The notes under the pieces: model-generated
Told to the model about the DNA's origin: nothing
The model's database searches: none
Seen by the model: only the letters and a program-made list of their open reading frames with translations
Part shown: in pieces, positions 26,853 to 35,082 of the stretch
Position numbering within the stretch: position 1 is the first letter of the stretch
How the letters are laid out: the number at the start of each line of letters is the position of its first letter
Translations under genes and position numbers: made by a program
NCBI GenBank assembly: GCA_934488615.1
Contig: CAKSSJ010000001.1
Span: forward strand, 62,001-126,000
Source of the DNA: an uncultured Eubacteriales bacterium
GTDB taxonomy: Bacteria > Bacillota > Clostridia > Oscillospirales > Acutalibacteraceae
Direction: 5' to 3'
Length of the DNA: 64,000 bases

Positions 26853-26866
26853 TAAACGAATAGAAT
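26838..26866 (+). promoter_or_regulatory. Promoter of the VanY-like gene
   Basis: TTGACA (26838-26843), 17 nt, TAGAAT (26861-26866), 33 nt before the TTG start. Confidence 0.75.
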
Positions 26867-26898
26867 AATAATATAAGTAAACAAGGATGTGAATATTT

Positions 26899-27795
26899 TT
26901 GAATAAAAAAATTACGCCGCGCGTGATTCGGCTGATAGTTATACAGTCGATCATTCTTATCGTTGCCGTCACGGTTGTCGGTGCGGCAATAAATGTGCAT
27001 AACGAATATAAAAAAACGGGATTGAAAACATCTTTACCAACTGAGATTACCACAATTTCGGAGGCGAGCACAACGAACAATTCCGCAGAAATGTCCAAAA
27101 AGGATGAAAACACGACCGCCGAAAAGCAGACGACCGTCAGCGAAGCAAAGACGGAAAAGAAAACGAACGTAATCAGTGATTATAAGTATTCTTATGCGGG
27201 CTTCAAGCCTCAGATAATCAATATCACCGCGAATTCTTCACTTTCAACGATTCTTCTTAACGGCACCCATGTTTTGCCCGAGGAATATGAGCCGACGCTT
27301 GCCGAAGCCGTCAAGGGCTCGGGTAAGTATCTTGATTATCGCGTTGCGCCGTATTATCAGGCAATGTACGATAAAGCGCTGGAGGACGGAATTGAACTTA
27401 CCCCTGTTTCGGGCTACCGCTCATATGACCTCCAAACTGAGCTTTTCGAGGATCAGATCCAGCTTGAGATTGACAATAACGGACTTGACAGGACTAAAGC
27501 AACAATTGCCGCCGCGACTGAAGTAATGATCCCGGGCGGAAGCGAACATAATGCAGGTCTTGCAATGGATATCTGTTCACTTTACGAGAGCTTCGAGGAT
27601 ACCGATGAATACGCATGGCTTAGCGAAAATGCCGCCGATTTCGGTTTTATCCTCAGATATCCGAAGGATGCACATTCAAGAGGTATAACAAAGGTTATCT
27701 ATGAGCCGTGGCATTATCGCTATGTCGGTGTTGAGACTGCCAAGGATATCAAGGCAAAGGGAGTAACTCTCGAAGAGTATCTGGGAATATATTAA
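26899..27795 (+). CDS. VanY-family D-Ala-D-Ala carboxypeptidase, membrane-anchored
   Basis: A 298-residue protein that probably trims D-alanine from peptidoglycan stem peptides. It has an N-terminal membrane anchor (~11-31), a long Thr/Ser/Lys-rich linker (~40-95) and a zinc-peptidase domain with SGYRSYDLQ, GGSEHNAGLAMDI (zinc His and Asp) and EPWHYRYVG (zinc His). The start is TTG at 26899: the only nearby ATG in frame (26887) is followed at once by a stop. The 3' end overlaps the convergent sugar transferase by 4 nt. Confidence 0.88.
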   Translation: MNKKITPRVIRLIVIQSIILIVAVTVVGAAINVHNEYKKTGLKTSLPTEITTISEASTTNNSAEMSKKDENTTAEKQTTVSEAKTEKKTNVISDYKYSYAGFKPQIINITANSSLSTILLNGTHVLPEEYEPTLAEAVKGSGKYLDYRVAPYYQAMYDKALEDGIELTPVSGYRSYDLQTELFEDQIQLEIDNNGLDRTKATIAAATEVMIPGGSEHNAGLAMDICSLYESFEDTDEYAWLSENAADFGFILRYPKDAHSRGITKVIYEPWHYRYVGVETAKDIKAKGVTLEEYLGIY

Positions 27796-28367
27796 GTTCT
27801 GTTGCTTCCCTCGTTGACGCCCTCACGGCGAAGAACCTGATGGATAGTCATAAAGAAAATTTTAATATCAAATTTAAGGCTTTGCTTTTCGACATATTCC
27901 TTGTCAAGCAGAGCCTTGTTTTCTATAGAAATATTGTCTCTGCCGTTTACCTGCGCCCAACCCGTGATTCCCGGACGGACGCTGTATACGTTATAATTTT
28001 TGCGAAGCTCTCTGATCTCCGTTTCCTCGGGAATCAGCGGCCTCGGACCGATGAGGCTCATGGAGCCTGTGAGAATGTTGAAAAGCTGCGGAAGCTCGTC
28101 AATGCTTGTTGCGCGAAGGATTTTGCCGAATTTTGTGATTTTGGAGTTTGCGTCCTCAAGGTCGTTGCTTGCAACGTTTTCCGTTCCGCGTTTCATCGTG
28201 CGGAATTTATAAATTTCAAACAGCTCGTTGTCCTTTCCGACACGTTTTTGGCGGAAAAGAACAGGTCTGCCGTCAGAAATCAGAATTCCGACAGAAATAA
28301 TCAAAAATAACGGCGAAAGAATTATCAATGCAAAAAGGCTGATTAAGAAATCAAAGACCCTTTTCAT
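27792..28367 (-). CDS. Undecaprenyl-phosphate sugar phosphotransferase (bacterial sugar transferase)
   Basis: A 191-residue initiating glycosyltransferase that transfers a sugar-1-phosphate to undecaprenyl phosphate, the first step of capsule or exopolysaccharide building. It has the re-entrant membrane helix at ~8-30, then RPVLFRQKRVGKDN, YKFRTMK, the DELPQLFNILTGSMSLIGPR block and RPGITGWAQVNGR. It is the short form, lacking the large N-terminal membrane domain. AAAGGAGG lies before the ATG. No polysaccharide cluster surrounds it. Confidence 0.93.
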   Translation of the reverse strand: MKRVFDFLISLFALIILSPLFLIISVGILISDGRPVLFRQKRVGKDNELFEIYKFRTMKRGTENVASNDLEDANSKITKFGKILRATSIDELPQLFNILTGSMSLIGPRPLIPEETEIRELRKNYNVYSVRPGITGWAQVNGRDNISIENKALLDKEYVEKQSLKFDIKIFFMTIHQVLRREGVNEGSNRT

Positions 28368-28416
28368 AATTTACCTCCTTTACAACCCTGCGCTTGGAAC
28401 GCTTCGGCTTCCTCAC

Positions 28417-29019
28417 TCAGATTTTATTCCACAAAATATAATCGTCAATCAAAACGGCTCTCACAGGCGCACCGTCTATTGCCCCCATCTTTATCGGCAG
28501 AGCAATAAGGTAGTAGTCACCCGGTTCAACCTCGGAAAGGTCAAGATTTTCGAGTATCGCGACTCCGTTTTGCAGAAAAGCCTTGTGCGGCTTGATCTGA
28601 TTGCCCGATTTGCCGACCGAATCGGCATCCGTACCGATAAGGCAAATGCCCGTATCGACCGCCTCATATGCGGCGCTTTCCATGAAGAACGACTGCGCGT
28701 CACCCTTAATGAGCAGACGGGAGCATCTTTTAGGGAAATAGCGGTTGACATATTCGCCCGTTATAACCCCCGGCGGGACCTCAATAACCGTGCACTGACC
28801 GATATACTTGTTTAAATCAGCATCCTCAATCGTCTCTCCTCCGTCAAGGAAATGACAGGGAGCGTCGGCATGTGTCGCCGTATGAACGCAGGCATAAACT
28901 GCCGAAAGGTTACATTCGTCACCCTTTTCGATTGAGCGGACAGTGTCAAGACGTGTTTCGGGGTCGCCCGGATATTCGATTGTCGTCAAAAGCGGTTTTG
29001 AAATGTCGATTATATTCAT
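28417..29019 (-). CDS. Cyclase / kynurenine-formamidase-like metal hydrolase
   Basis: A 200-residue protein with the cyclase-family metal motif H46-x3-H50-x-D52-x-P-x-H56 (HTATHADAPCHF); the usual glycine before the threonine is alanine here. It begins IIDISKPLLT and ends with LPIKMGAIDGAPVRAVLID, typical of the family. Members hydrolyse N-formylkynurenine or act as cyclases in other pathways; with no tryptophan-degradation genes nearby the substrate is open. Its ribosome-binding site (AAAGGG) falls at the edge of a palindromic repeat. Confidence 0.85.
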   Translation of the reverse strand: MNIIDISKPLLTTIEYPGDPETRLDTVRSIEKGDECNLSAVYACVHTATHADAPCHFLDGGETIEDADLNKYIGQCTVIEVPPGVITGEYVNRYFPKRCSRLLIKGDAQSFFMESAAYEAVDTGICLIGTDADSVGKSGNQIKPHKAFLQNGVAILENLDLSEVEPGDYYLIALPIKMGAIDGAPVRAVLIDDYILWNKI

Positions 29020-29030
29020 TTTAACATCCC

Positions 29031-29074
29031 TTTAAGGCAATGCCGCACAATTGTGGTGCACGGGTATCGCCTGA
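29031..29074. repeat. REP-like palindromic repeat, copy 1
   Basis: TTTAAGGCAATGCCGCACAA at the left, arms AGGCAATGCC / GGTATCGCCT (29035-29044 with 29063-29072, two mismatches) and inner GCAC / GTGC. It is related to the elements at 56168 and 59979, which share TTAAGGCAAT and GCACA..TTG blocks. Confidence 0.7.
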
Positions 29075-29080
29075 AAAATT

Positions 29081-30193
29081 TTATTTATTTTCAAGTGATG
29101 CCTGCTTAAGATATGCGTTGATGAAGCCGTCAAGCTCGCCGTCCATAACGGCATTGATGTTTCCGACCTCGTAGCCTGTTCTGTGATCCTTAACGAGAGT
29201 GTAGGGCATGAAAACGTATGAGCGGATCTGGCTGCCCCAGCCGATTTCCTTCTGCTCGCCCTTGATGTCCTCGATCTTGTCAAGGTGCTCTCTCTCTTTG
29301 ATTTCAAGAAGCTTTGACTTGAGCATTCTCATCGCAACCTCACGGTTCTGATGCTGGCTTCTTTCAACCTGGCAGGAAACAACGATATTTGTTGGGATGT
29401 GGATAAGGCGAACGGCAGATGAGGTCTTGTTGACCTTCTGTCCGCCTGCGCCCGACGCCCTGTAAACCTCCATGCGGATATCCTCGGGGTTAATTTCAAC
29501 CTCGATTGTATCGTCGATTTCGGGCATAACCTCAAGAGAAGCGAACGATGTGTGGCGGCGTCCCGATGAATCGAACGGAGAAACACGGACAAGACGGTGA
29601 ACTCCCGCCTCGCTCTTCATGTAGCCGTAAGCGTTTTCGCCCTCAATGCAGAGAACGGCAGATTTGAGACCTGCTTCGTCGCCGTCAAGGAAGTCGAGCA
29701 TGCTGACCTTGAAGCCGTGCTGCTCACCCCAACGGGTATACATTCTGACAAGCATCTGGTTCCAGTCCTGAGCCTCTGTTCCGCCTGCGCCGGCGTGGAA
29801 GGTGAGAATGGCATTCTTGCTGTCATACTCGCCCGAAAGCAGTGTGCTGAGCGTCTGAGCGTCAAGCTCCTTGATGAAAGCGTCAACGCTGTGCTGACAC
29901 TCCTCAAGCATGTCAAGATCCTCTTCCTCATCGGAGAGCTCGATCATTGTCAGATCGTCCTCGTATGTTGCTTTAAGATTTTCATATTTCTGAATTTTGT
30001 TTTTAAGCGATGCAATTTTCTGAAGAACGACCTGCGTTCCTGCAACGTCGTCCCAAAATCCGTTTTCGGCTGTCTTTGCTTCAAGCTCGGCAACGGTCTT
30101 TTTCATTTCCTCCAGACCGAGTGCTTCGCCCAGCTCCTTAAGCTTATCCTCATATTCAAGCAAATGCAGTCTTAATTCTTCAAATTGTACCAT
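29081..30193 (-). CDS. prfB: Peptide chain release factor 2
   Basis: Recognises UGA and UAA stop codons and releases the peptide. The 370-residue protein has the coiled N-terminal domain, the SPF stop-codon tripeptide at 205-207 and the GGQ catalytic motif at 250-252. It is one open frame from residue 1: the programmed +1 frameshift (CTTTGAC) that regulates many prfB genes is not present. GAGGT lies before the ATG. Confidence 0.96.
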   Translation of the reverse strand: MVQFEELRLHLLEYEDKLKELGEALGLEEMKKTVAELEAKTAENGFWDDVAGTQVVLQKIASLKNKIQKYENLKATYEDDLTMIELSDEEEDLDMLEECQHSVDAFIKELDAQTLSTLLSGEYDSKNAILTFHAGAGGTEAQDWNQMLVRMYTRWGEQHGFKVSMLDFLDGDEAGLKSAVLCIEGENAYGYMKSEAGVHRLVRVSPFDSSGRRHTSFASLEVMPEIDDTIEVEINPEDIRMEVYRASGAGGQKVNKTSSAVRLIHIPTNIVVSCQVERSQHQNREVAMRMLKSKLLEIKEREHLDKIEDIKGEQKEIGWGSQIRSYVFMPYTLVKDHRTGYEVGNINAVMDGELDGFINAYLKQASLENK

Positions 30194-30235
30194 TAGATTA
30201 CCTCACAATACTATTGCGCATAATTTTACTAATAG

Positions 30236-30264
30236 ATTATATCGTAAAAATGCCCGTATGTAAA
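30236..30264 (-). promoter_or_regulatory. Promoter of prfB
   Basis: On the minus strand TTTACA (30264-30259), 17 nt, TATAAT (30241-30236). Confidence 0.75.
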
Positions 30265-30366
30265 GAAAGATTTAAATAATATTTCCCAAAAAATTCAAAA
30301 AAATGCTACAATATGCTTGACTGTTGTGTTATAATAATACCGTTAATAAATAATCGGGAGAAAAAA

Positions 30367-31332
30367 ATGAATTATACAGGTAAAATTTGTGACGGATGCA
30401 GAGAACCGCTTCAGGACGGCGAGGATATCGTCGTTTGCCCGATATGCGGAACGCCTCAGCACCGAAGCTGTTACGAAAAGAACCATAAATGCGTCAACGA
30501 GTATCTCCATGATTCAGGCTTTACATGGACGGATCCCGACGAGGGACGCAAAAAGAAAGTGACTGAGCAGGTCGATACGCAGGCTTTTCAGGAAAGCGAT
30601 AAATCTGCCGAACAGCAGTCTCCGTTTGAGCCTGCAACGCCCAAGAATATGGAGAATATCTTTATGCGGGGCGTGCTTTATGACCCGAAGGACGATATGG
30701 GCAAGGTACGCGTCAGCGAAGCCGCCGATTATATTCAGAATTCCGCTCCGAGATATATTCAAAAATTCATGAAGCAAAAGAAGAGCGGAAAGAAGCTTAC
30801 ATGGAACTGGGCGGCATTCTTCTTCTCATCTTATTGGTATTTTTACAGAAAGTTATACAAGGTCGGATCGGTCTTTCTTGCAATTTCCGTTGTCCTGTCG
30901 CTTGTCCATTTTCCGTGGGAGCAGAGATTGATTGATCAGACTGAGCCGTACATCAGTCAGGCGAATGAGATTCTGACAGACAAGAGCAGCTTGAGTTCGC
31001 TTACGGAAGAGGAGCAGGAAGAGCTGAAAACAATTTCGCAGGAAATGCTTAAGATTACGGAGAATGTAAACTATTTTCTCTTTTTCCTCTCGTTTGCCAT
31101 CAGGTTGCTTATCCCGAGAATTCTTGCGGCGCTTCTGGCAAACTATTTGTTAAAGCGCAGAATGCTGCGTGTTGTCAATCTTGCCCACAGCGCTACGGAT
31201 GATCCCGAGCTTGTAAGGTATACAATTATGCGTAACGGCGGAGTTTCGATTATTATGCCGATAATCGCAATCATGGTAGATAATTATCTTCCGAGTCTGC
31301 TGTTGAACATTGCATATAAAATAAATTTCTGA
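30367..31332 (+). CDS. RING-finger-like membrane protein with DUF2628-type domain
   Basis: A 321-residue protein. The first 45 residues hold eight zinc ligands in prokaryotic RING-finger order: C8, C11, C24, C27, H32, C35, H40, C42. After a polar linker comes NWAAFFFSSYWYFYRKLYKV, the DUF2628 signature, and several membrane segments (~175-205, ~240-265, ~290-320). The cytoplasmic zinc domain may bind a protein partner. The function is unknown. The ATG at 30367 follows CGGGAGAAAAAA. It is followed after 17 nt by galU. Confidence 0.8.
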   Translation: MNYTGKICDGCREPLQDGEDIVVCPICGTPQHRSCYEKNHKCVNEYLHDSGFTWTDPDEGRKKKVTEQVDTQAFQESDKSAEQQSPFEPATPKNMENIFMRGVLYDPKDDMGKVRVSEAADYIQNSAPRYIQKFMKQKKSGKKLTWNWAAFFFSSYWYFYRKLYKVGSVFLAISVVLSLVHFPWEQRLIDQTEPYISQANEILTDKSSLSSLTEEEQEELKTISQEMLKITENVNYFLFFLSFAIRLLIPRILAALLANYLLKRRMLRVVNLAHSATDDPELVRYTIMRNGGVSIIMPIIAIMVDNYLPSLLLNIAYKINF

Positions 31333-31349
31333 TTTCAGGAGGACTTTTT

Positions 31350-32237
31350 ATGAAAATTAAGAAAGCTATAATCCCTGCCGCAGGTCTCGGAACGAGAGTT
31401 CTGCCTGCCTCAAAGGCTGTTCCAAAGGAGATGCTCAACATTGTTGACAAGCCTGCGATACAGTACATCGTTGAGGAAGCCGCAGCGGCAGGTATTGAGG
31501 ATATCCTCATAATCACAAACAGAGGCAAGGGTGTTATTGAGGATCATTTCGATCACAGCTACGAGCTTGAGGATAAGCTCGCAAAGAACCCGAGCAAAAA
31601 GAAGCTCTATGAGGACGTTCTCCACTGCTCAAACATTGCTAACGTTTATTTCCTTCGCCAGAAGGAGACAAAGGGTCTCGGCCATGCTATCATGTGTGCA
31701 AAGAGCTTTGTTGGCAACGAGCCGTTCGCAATTCTCTACGGTGACGATGTTATCATCAACAACGAATACCCCGTAACCAAGCAGCTTTGCGATGTTTTTG
31801 AAGCAACGGGCAAGGGCGTTGTCGGCGTTAAAGAGGTTCCGAGAAAAGACGTGCCGAAGTATTGCTCGCTTGATGTTACACACCATGAGGACAACCCGAA
31901 GGTTATGGACGTTCACAACATCATCGAGAAACCGACCGACGAGCAGATCATGTCCTGCTATTCGATTCTCGGCCGTGTTGTTGCTCCGCCGCAGGTATTT
32001 GATTACCTTGCAGAGGATCTTGCAAGAACTCCCGAGGGAGAGGAGCTTTATTTCACGGATACACTTACCCGTCTCGGCAAGGAGGGCGATCTTCTTGCGC
32101 TTGACTTTGACGGAATCAGATATGATATGGGCAACAAGCTCGGTATCATGAAGGCTAACTGTGAGGTTGCTCTCGCACATGATGAGATAGGCGAGGATTT
32201 CAAGGCATACATCAAGGATCTTGCCGCAAAGCTTTGA
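31350..32237 (+). CDS. galU: UTP-glucose-1-phosphate uridylyltransferase
   Basis: Makes UDP-glucose for cell-wall polymers and galactose metabolism. The 295-residue protein has the nucleotide-binding start AAGLGTRVLPASKAVPKEML, IVDKPAIQYIVEEA, a GDDVI metal-binding stretch and FDGIRYDMGNKLGIMKAN near the end. CAGGAGGAC lies before the ATG. It may supply the sugar transferase and glycosyltransferases in this window. Confidence 0.95.
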   Translation: MKIKKAIIPAAGLGTRVLPASKAVPKEMLNIVDKPAIQYIVEEAAAAGIEDILIITNRGKGVIEDHFDHSYELEDKLAKNPSKKKLYEDVLHCSNIANVYFLRQKETKGLGHAIMCAKSFVGNEPFAILYGDDVIINNEYPVTKQLCDVFEATGKGVVGVKEVPRKDVPKYCSLDVTHHEDNPKVMDVHNIIEKPTDEQIMSCYSILGRVVAPPQVFDYLAEDLARTPEGEELYFTDTLTRLGKEGDLLALDFDGIRYDMGNKLGIMKANCEVALAHDEIGEDFKAYIKDLAAKL

Positions 32238-32259
32238 TAAACAGAACATAATAAAATTA

Positions 32260-32295
32260 AGGCGTTCACTCTCGGCTGAGGGCGAACGCCTTTTT
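32260..32295. terminator. Terminator between convergent galU and glycosyltransferase-like genes
   Basis: Stem AGGCGTTC / GAACGCCT (32260-32267 with 32284-32291) with an inner CTC/GAG, then T5. The upstream A-rich side makes it usable from both strands. Confidence 0.88.
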
Positions 32296-32300
32296 ATAGA

Positions 32301-33314
32301 TTATAATGTAATGCCTGCCTCTTTCAGTGAGTTTGCAACCTGAACATCGGGGCGCAGATAGCTGAGATAATAGTCGCGGTTGCACCGCTTCATTTCATAA
32401 ACTGCATCGGAATCGTTAAAAAGTTTCTCAACATGTGCCATACATTCGTCAATACTTTCAAAATCAAGATAATTTTTTCCGATTTCAAAGTCTCCCGTCA
32501 CTTCATAGCAAAAGGTTTCATTTATAATTGCACGGGAGGCGGCAACATATTCGCCTGTTTTCCATCCGATCGAGCCATGCAGACCCGTACTGCCGATGCA
32601 GATATCGGAGGATTTTACGGCTTCAAGATACGCTTCTTTTTTTGTGAATTCTTCCGAAAGAATAAGCTCGGGACAAAGCTCCCTTGCAAGCTCGCCGTCA
32701 TAAATTCCCGTCACCGAATTGTTCGGATATTCTTCTCTCAGAGCCTTTACAATTTCAATTCGCATTGAATTGATCTCATCAATATTTTTTGAGGTGGTTT
32801 GCCTGTTGCTCCAAAGACGGGTCATGAACAAAATTTTTTGTTCTCTGTTTTTGTTCGGAACGGCTTCAAAGCGGTCATAAGTGAAATATTTCAGCGGCTT
32901 TCTGCCGCGGAAAAAATTGACGGCTTCAAGCAGTCGCTTTTGTGGATTGTGATTGAAATAATTGTTTTCATCGCAGGTTGCAAGGTAGTTAAAGCCCCAC
33001 CTGTAAATTTTATCAATCTGATTCGGGAAAAGCTCATGGTTCAGCTTATCGGAAAAACTGCGTTTGAAATAAAAATCGCAGGCTTCAATATATTTCTCAA
33101 TTTCGGCAGGGTCACGGAAATTATAGCCGTCCGCCATGTCATAAGCAAGGCGCTTGCCGTCAACCAATGCCTCCATAATGCTCGCGGAGGGCATTTTGAT
33201 ATCTGTATTTATTTTCAGCCGAAGCTTGCCCTGCTTTTCGAGTAAAATAAATCCCGTCAGCACAGAGCACAAATGCGGCGTCCTTGCGGGAATATTTATT
33301 TCAACATCAACCAT
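32301..33314 (-). CDS. Predicted glycosyltransferase-like protein (GT-B-like), unknown
   Basis: A 337-residue soluble protein. I do not recognise a firm family. The pattern of an N-terminal half ending near KILFMTRLW, then a C-terminal half with IVKALREEYPNNSVTGIYDG, SDICIGSTGLHGSIGWKTGEYVAASRAIIN and YLDFESIDECMAH, resembles the second Rossmann domain of GT-B enzymes (sugar-nucleotide site around GWKTGEY). The start at 33314 has GGAGG 8 nt upstream; a GTG two codons earlier is too close to it. Confidence 0.55.
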   Translation of the reverse strand: MVDVEINIPARTPHLCSVLTGFILLEKQGKLRLKINTDIKMPSASIMEALVDGKRLAYDMADGYNFRDPAEIEKYIEACDFYFKRSFSDKLNHELFPNQIDKIYRWGFNYLATCDENNYFNHNPQKRLLEAVNFFRGRKPLKYFTYDRFEAVPNKNREQKILFMTRLWSNRQTTSKNIDEINSMRIEIVKALREEYPNNSVTGIYDGELARELCPELILSEEFTKKEAYLEAVKSSDICIGSTGLHGSIGWKTGEYVAASRAIINETFCYEVTGDFEIGKNYLDFESIDECMAHVEKLFNDSDAVYEMKRCNRDYYLSYLRPDVQVANSLKEAGITL

Positions 33315-33589
33315 TTGCACCGCCTCCTGTCAATCAGCGTTCACTCAAGGATAGTATAACATAATTATTGACGCAATTCAATAAAGGGATTATGAGGCAA
33401 CTCATATCAATTGCGCGGTACGTTGCTCCATTATGAGGGAAACAGATATATTTTTGTGTGATTTTAATGTTAAAACATGGGCAAAATAGGGCAGAGACAG
33501 TTTTTGTCAACCCCAAATTGAAAATTAGGCCATAATTTGTTCGAATTTCCACTGGTGTTTGTACCCACGCAAACGAGCAAATGTACTGT

Positions 33590-33700
33590 AATGTTGTGTC
33601 GGCGGCTGTCACCGCCTTCGCCTCGCTGCGCTCGTTGCCCACGTCGGCGAAAACAGTCCACAGGACTGTTTTCTTCCGCAAAGCGTTGCTTTGCTCCCTC
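33590..33700. repeat. GC-rich structured repeat element upstream of tRNA-Gln
   Basis: Three hairpins in a row: GGCGG/CCGCC (33601-33616), AAAACAGTCC-ACA-GGACTGTTTT (33650-33672, perfect) and GCAAAGC-GTT-GCTTTGC (33678-33694, perfect). The CAGTCC-N3-GGACTG core also occurs at 46399. The element fills much of the 445-nt gap 33321-33765; long open frames across it look like spurious readings of the repeat. The part 33340-33590 holds nothing I recognise. Confidence 0.65.
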
Positions 33701-33735
33701 CTTGTTCGAATCCCCATTGTTGAAAAAAATAAAAA

Positions 33736-33754
33736 CCACCCGTCAAACGGGTGG
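33736..33754. terminator. Terminator of tRNA-Gln (works on minus strand)
   Basis: Stem CCACCCGT / ACGGGTGG with a CAA loop, flanked by A-rich sequence on the left and T-rich on the right, so it can act in both directions. Confidence 0.85.
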
Positions 33755-33765
33755 CTTTTATTTTT

Positions 33766-33839
33766 TGGCAGCGGAATAGGGATTCGAACCCCAACAAACA
33801 GAGTCAGAGTCTGTCGTGCTACCGTTACACAATTCCGCT
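33766..33839 (-). tRNA. tRNA-Gln (anticodon CTG), CCA encoded
   Basis: The minus strand folds as a tRNA of 74 nt including CCA: acceptor AGCGGAA / TTCCGCT with discriminator G, D-arm with GGTAGC, anticodon stem ACAGA / TCTGT around loop CTCTGAC (anticodon CTG, reading CAG), and T-arm with GGTTCGAATCC-like TTCGAAT loop. The 3' CCA is present in the DNA at 33766-33768. Confidence 0.93.
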
Positions 33840-33939
33840 AAAGAACGTCTGCTATTATACATCAGCAAAATGCTTTTGTCAATATGTTTTGCCGAAAAAA
33901 ATAAAAAATTCTCAGCAGTGCTCATTTGCCTCGTATATA

Positions 33940-33968
33940 TTGAAAAAATGTCTTGTTTTTGCTATAAT
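33940..33968 (+). promoter_or_regulatory. Promoter of the XRE-regulator/ABC operon
   Basis: TTGAAA (33940-33945), 17 nt, TATAAT (33963-33968). A small palindrome CTGTC-GGTT-GACAG (33982-33995) lies just downstream and could be an operator for the encoded regulator. Confidence 0.7.
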
Positions 33969-34067
33969 TCAGTAAAAGCAACTGTCGGTTGACAGATTAT
34001 ACAGTCGGGTTTCTTGCCTGCAACCGTAAAAAAGGGTATGCTTTTAGCAAGAAAAGGAGGGATCGTC

Positions 34068-35057
34068 ATGATCTTGGCAGATAAAATAATCTCACTTCGC
34101 AAAAAAGCGGGATGGTCACAAGAGGAGCTTGCTCAGCAGCTCGGCATTACACGTCAGTCTGTTTCAAAGTGGGAGGGCGCGCAATCCGTGCCCGATATGG
34201 ATAAAATTTTACAGATGAGCCGCTTGTTCGGTGTTTCAACGGACTTCCTTTTAAAGGATGAAATAGAAGCCGAAGAAAAAATCGGCATAAGCGAGGATTC
34301 GCCGCTGATAAAGGTTACAATGAAAGAGGCTTCGGACTATATCGAGCTTCGCAGAAATGCCGCACCGAAAATGGCTTTCGCAACCTTTCTTTGTGTCATT
34401 TCTCCCGTGGTGCTGATTTTGCTTGCAGGCTTGAGCGGGGTGGCAAAGCTCGGTCTTTCGGAAAACCTTGCGGCGGGCATCGGGCTTTGTGTACTTCTGG
34501 TAATCGTTGCCGTTGCTGTTGCAATCTTTCTTTCCTGCGCATCGCGTTCAAAAGATTACCGCTTCCTTGAAAATGAAGCATTTGAAACCGAGTACGGAGT
34601 TTCGGGTATGGTAAACGAAAAGAAAAAGGCTTTCGGCGACAAATATTCGCGTTTGGTTACGGTCGGAACGGTGTTTTGCATACTTTCCGTTTTGCCGCTT
34701 TTCATTGCTTTTTGTTTTAATGTATCGGATATTTTTTATATCATCGGTGTTTGCCTTCTTTTAATTATTGCCGGCATCGGAGTGTATTTTTTCGTCCTCG
34801 GCGGAGTTCGTCAGTCCTCTTTTAACAAGCTGTTGGAGGAAGAGGACTATACCCGTGACAGAAAATCAAGCGGTAAAATTAAAAGTGCCGTGACCGTTTG
34901 CTACTGGTTGATCATTACGGCGATTTTCCTTGTATTCACCTATGGCCCGAGAGGAAACGCTCAGGCAAAAAGCGGCTGGATAATCTGGGCGGTCGCAGGC
35001 GTGATTTACGGCGGACTTGCAGTCCTGATGAATTCCGTTATCGGCAAGAAGAAATAA
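34068..35057 (+). CDS. XRE-family transcriptional regulator with membrane domain
   Basis: A 329-residue protein. Residues 1-65 form a helix-turn-helix (LADKIISLRKKAGWSQEELA, QLGITRQSVSKWEGAQSVPD). The rest carries about five or six hydrophobic segments (~105-130, ~140-165, ~205-255, ~280-325), so it is a membrane-tethered DNA-binding protein. Such regulators often control an adjacent ABC exporter, which follows after 25 nt. The ATG at 34068 follows AAAAGGAGGGATCGTC. Confidence 0.85.
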   Translation: MILADKIISLRKKAGWSQEELAQQLGITRQSVSKWEGAQSVPDMDKILQMSRLFGVSTDFLLKDEIEAEEKIGISEDSPLIKVTMKEASDYIELRRNAAPKMAFATFLCVISPVVLILLAGLSGVAKLGLSENLAAGIGLCVLLVIVAVAVAIFLSCASRSKDYRFLENEAFETEYGVSGMVNEKKKAFGDKYSRLVTVGTVFCILSVLPLFIAFCFNVSDIFYIIGVCLLLIIAGIGVYFFVLGGVRQSSFNKLLEEEDYTRDRKSSGKIKSAVTVCYWLIITAIFLVFTYGPRGNAQAKSGWIIWAVAGVIYGGLAVLMNSVIGKKK

Positions 35058-35082
35058 TAATTTTCCGAAAAGAGGAAAATCA

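Noticed and set aside
30307..30335. Promoter TACAAT-17-TATAAT for the RING-finger gene
   Set aside because: The -10 is good but the -35 matches the consensus at only two positions.
33695..33720. Second tRNA suggested by a T-arm-like TTCGAATCCCC stretch
   Set aside because: No matching acceptor, D-arm or anticodon stem could be folded around it.
33334..33739. Open frames of 89-127 codons on the minus strand
   Set aside because: They lie over a structured GC-rich repeat and terminator, with no ribosome-binding site or recognisable protein.
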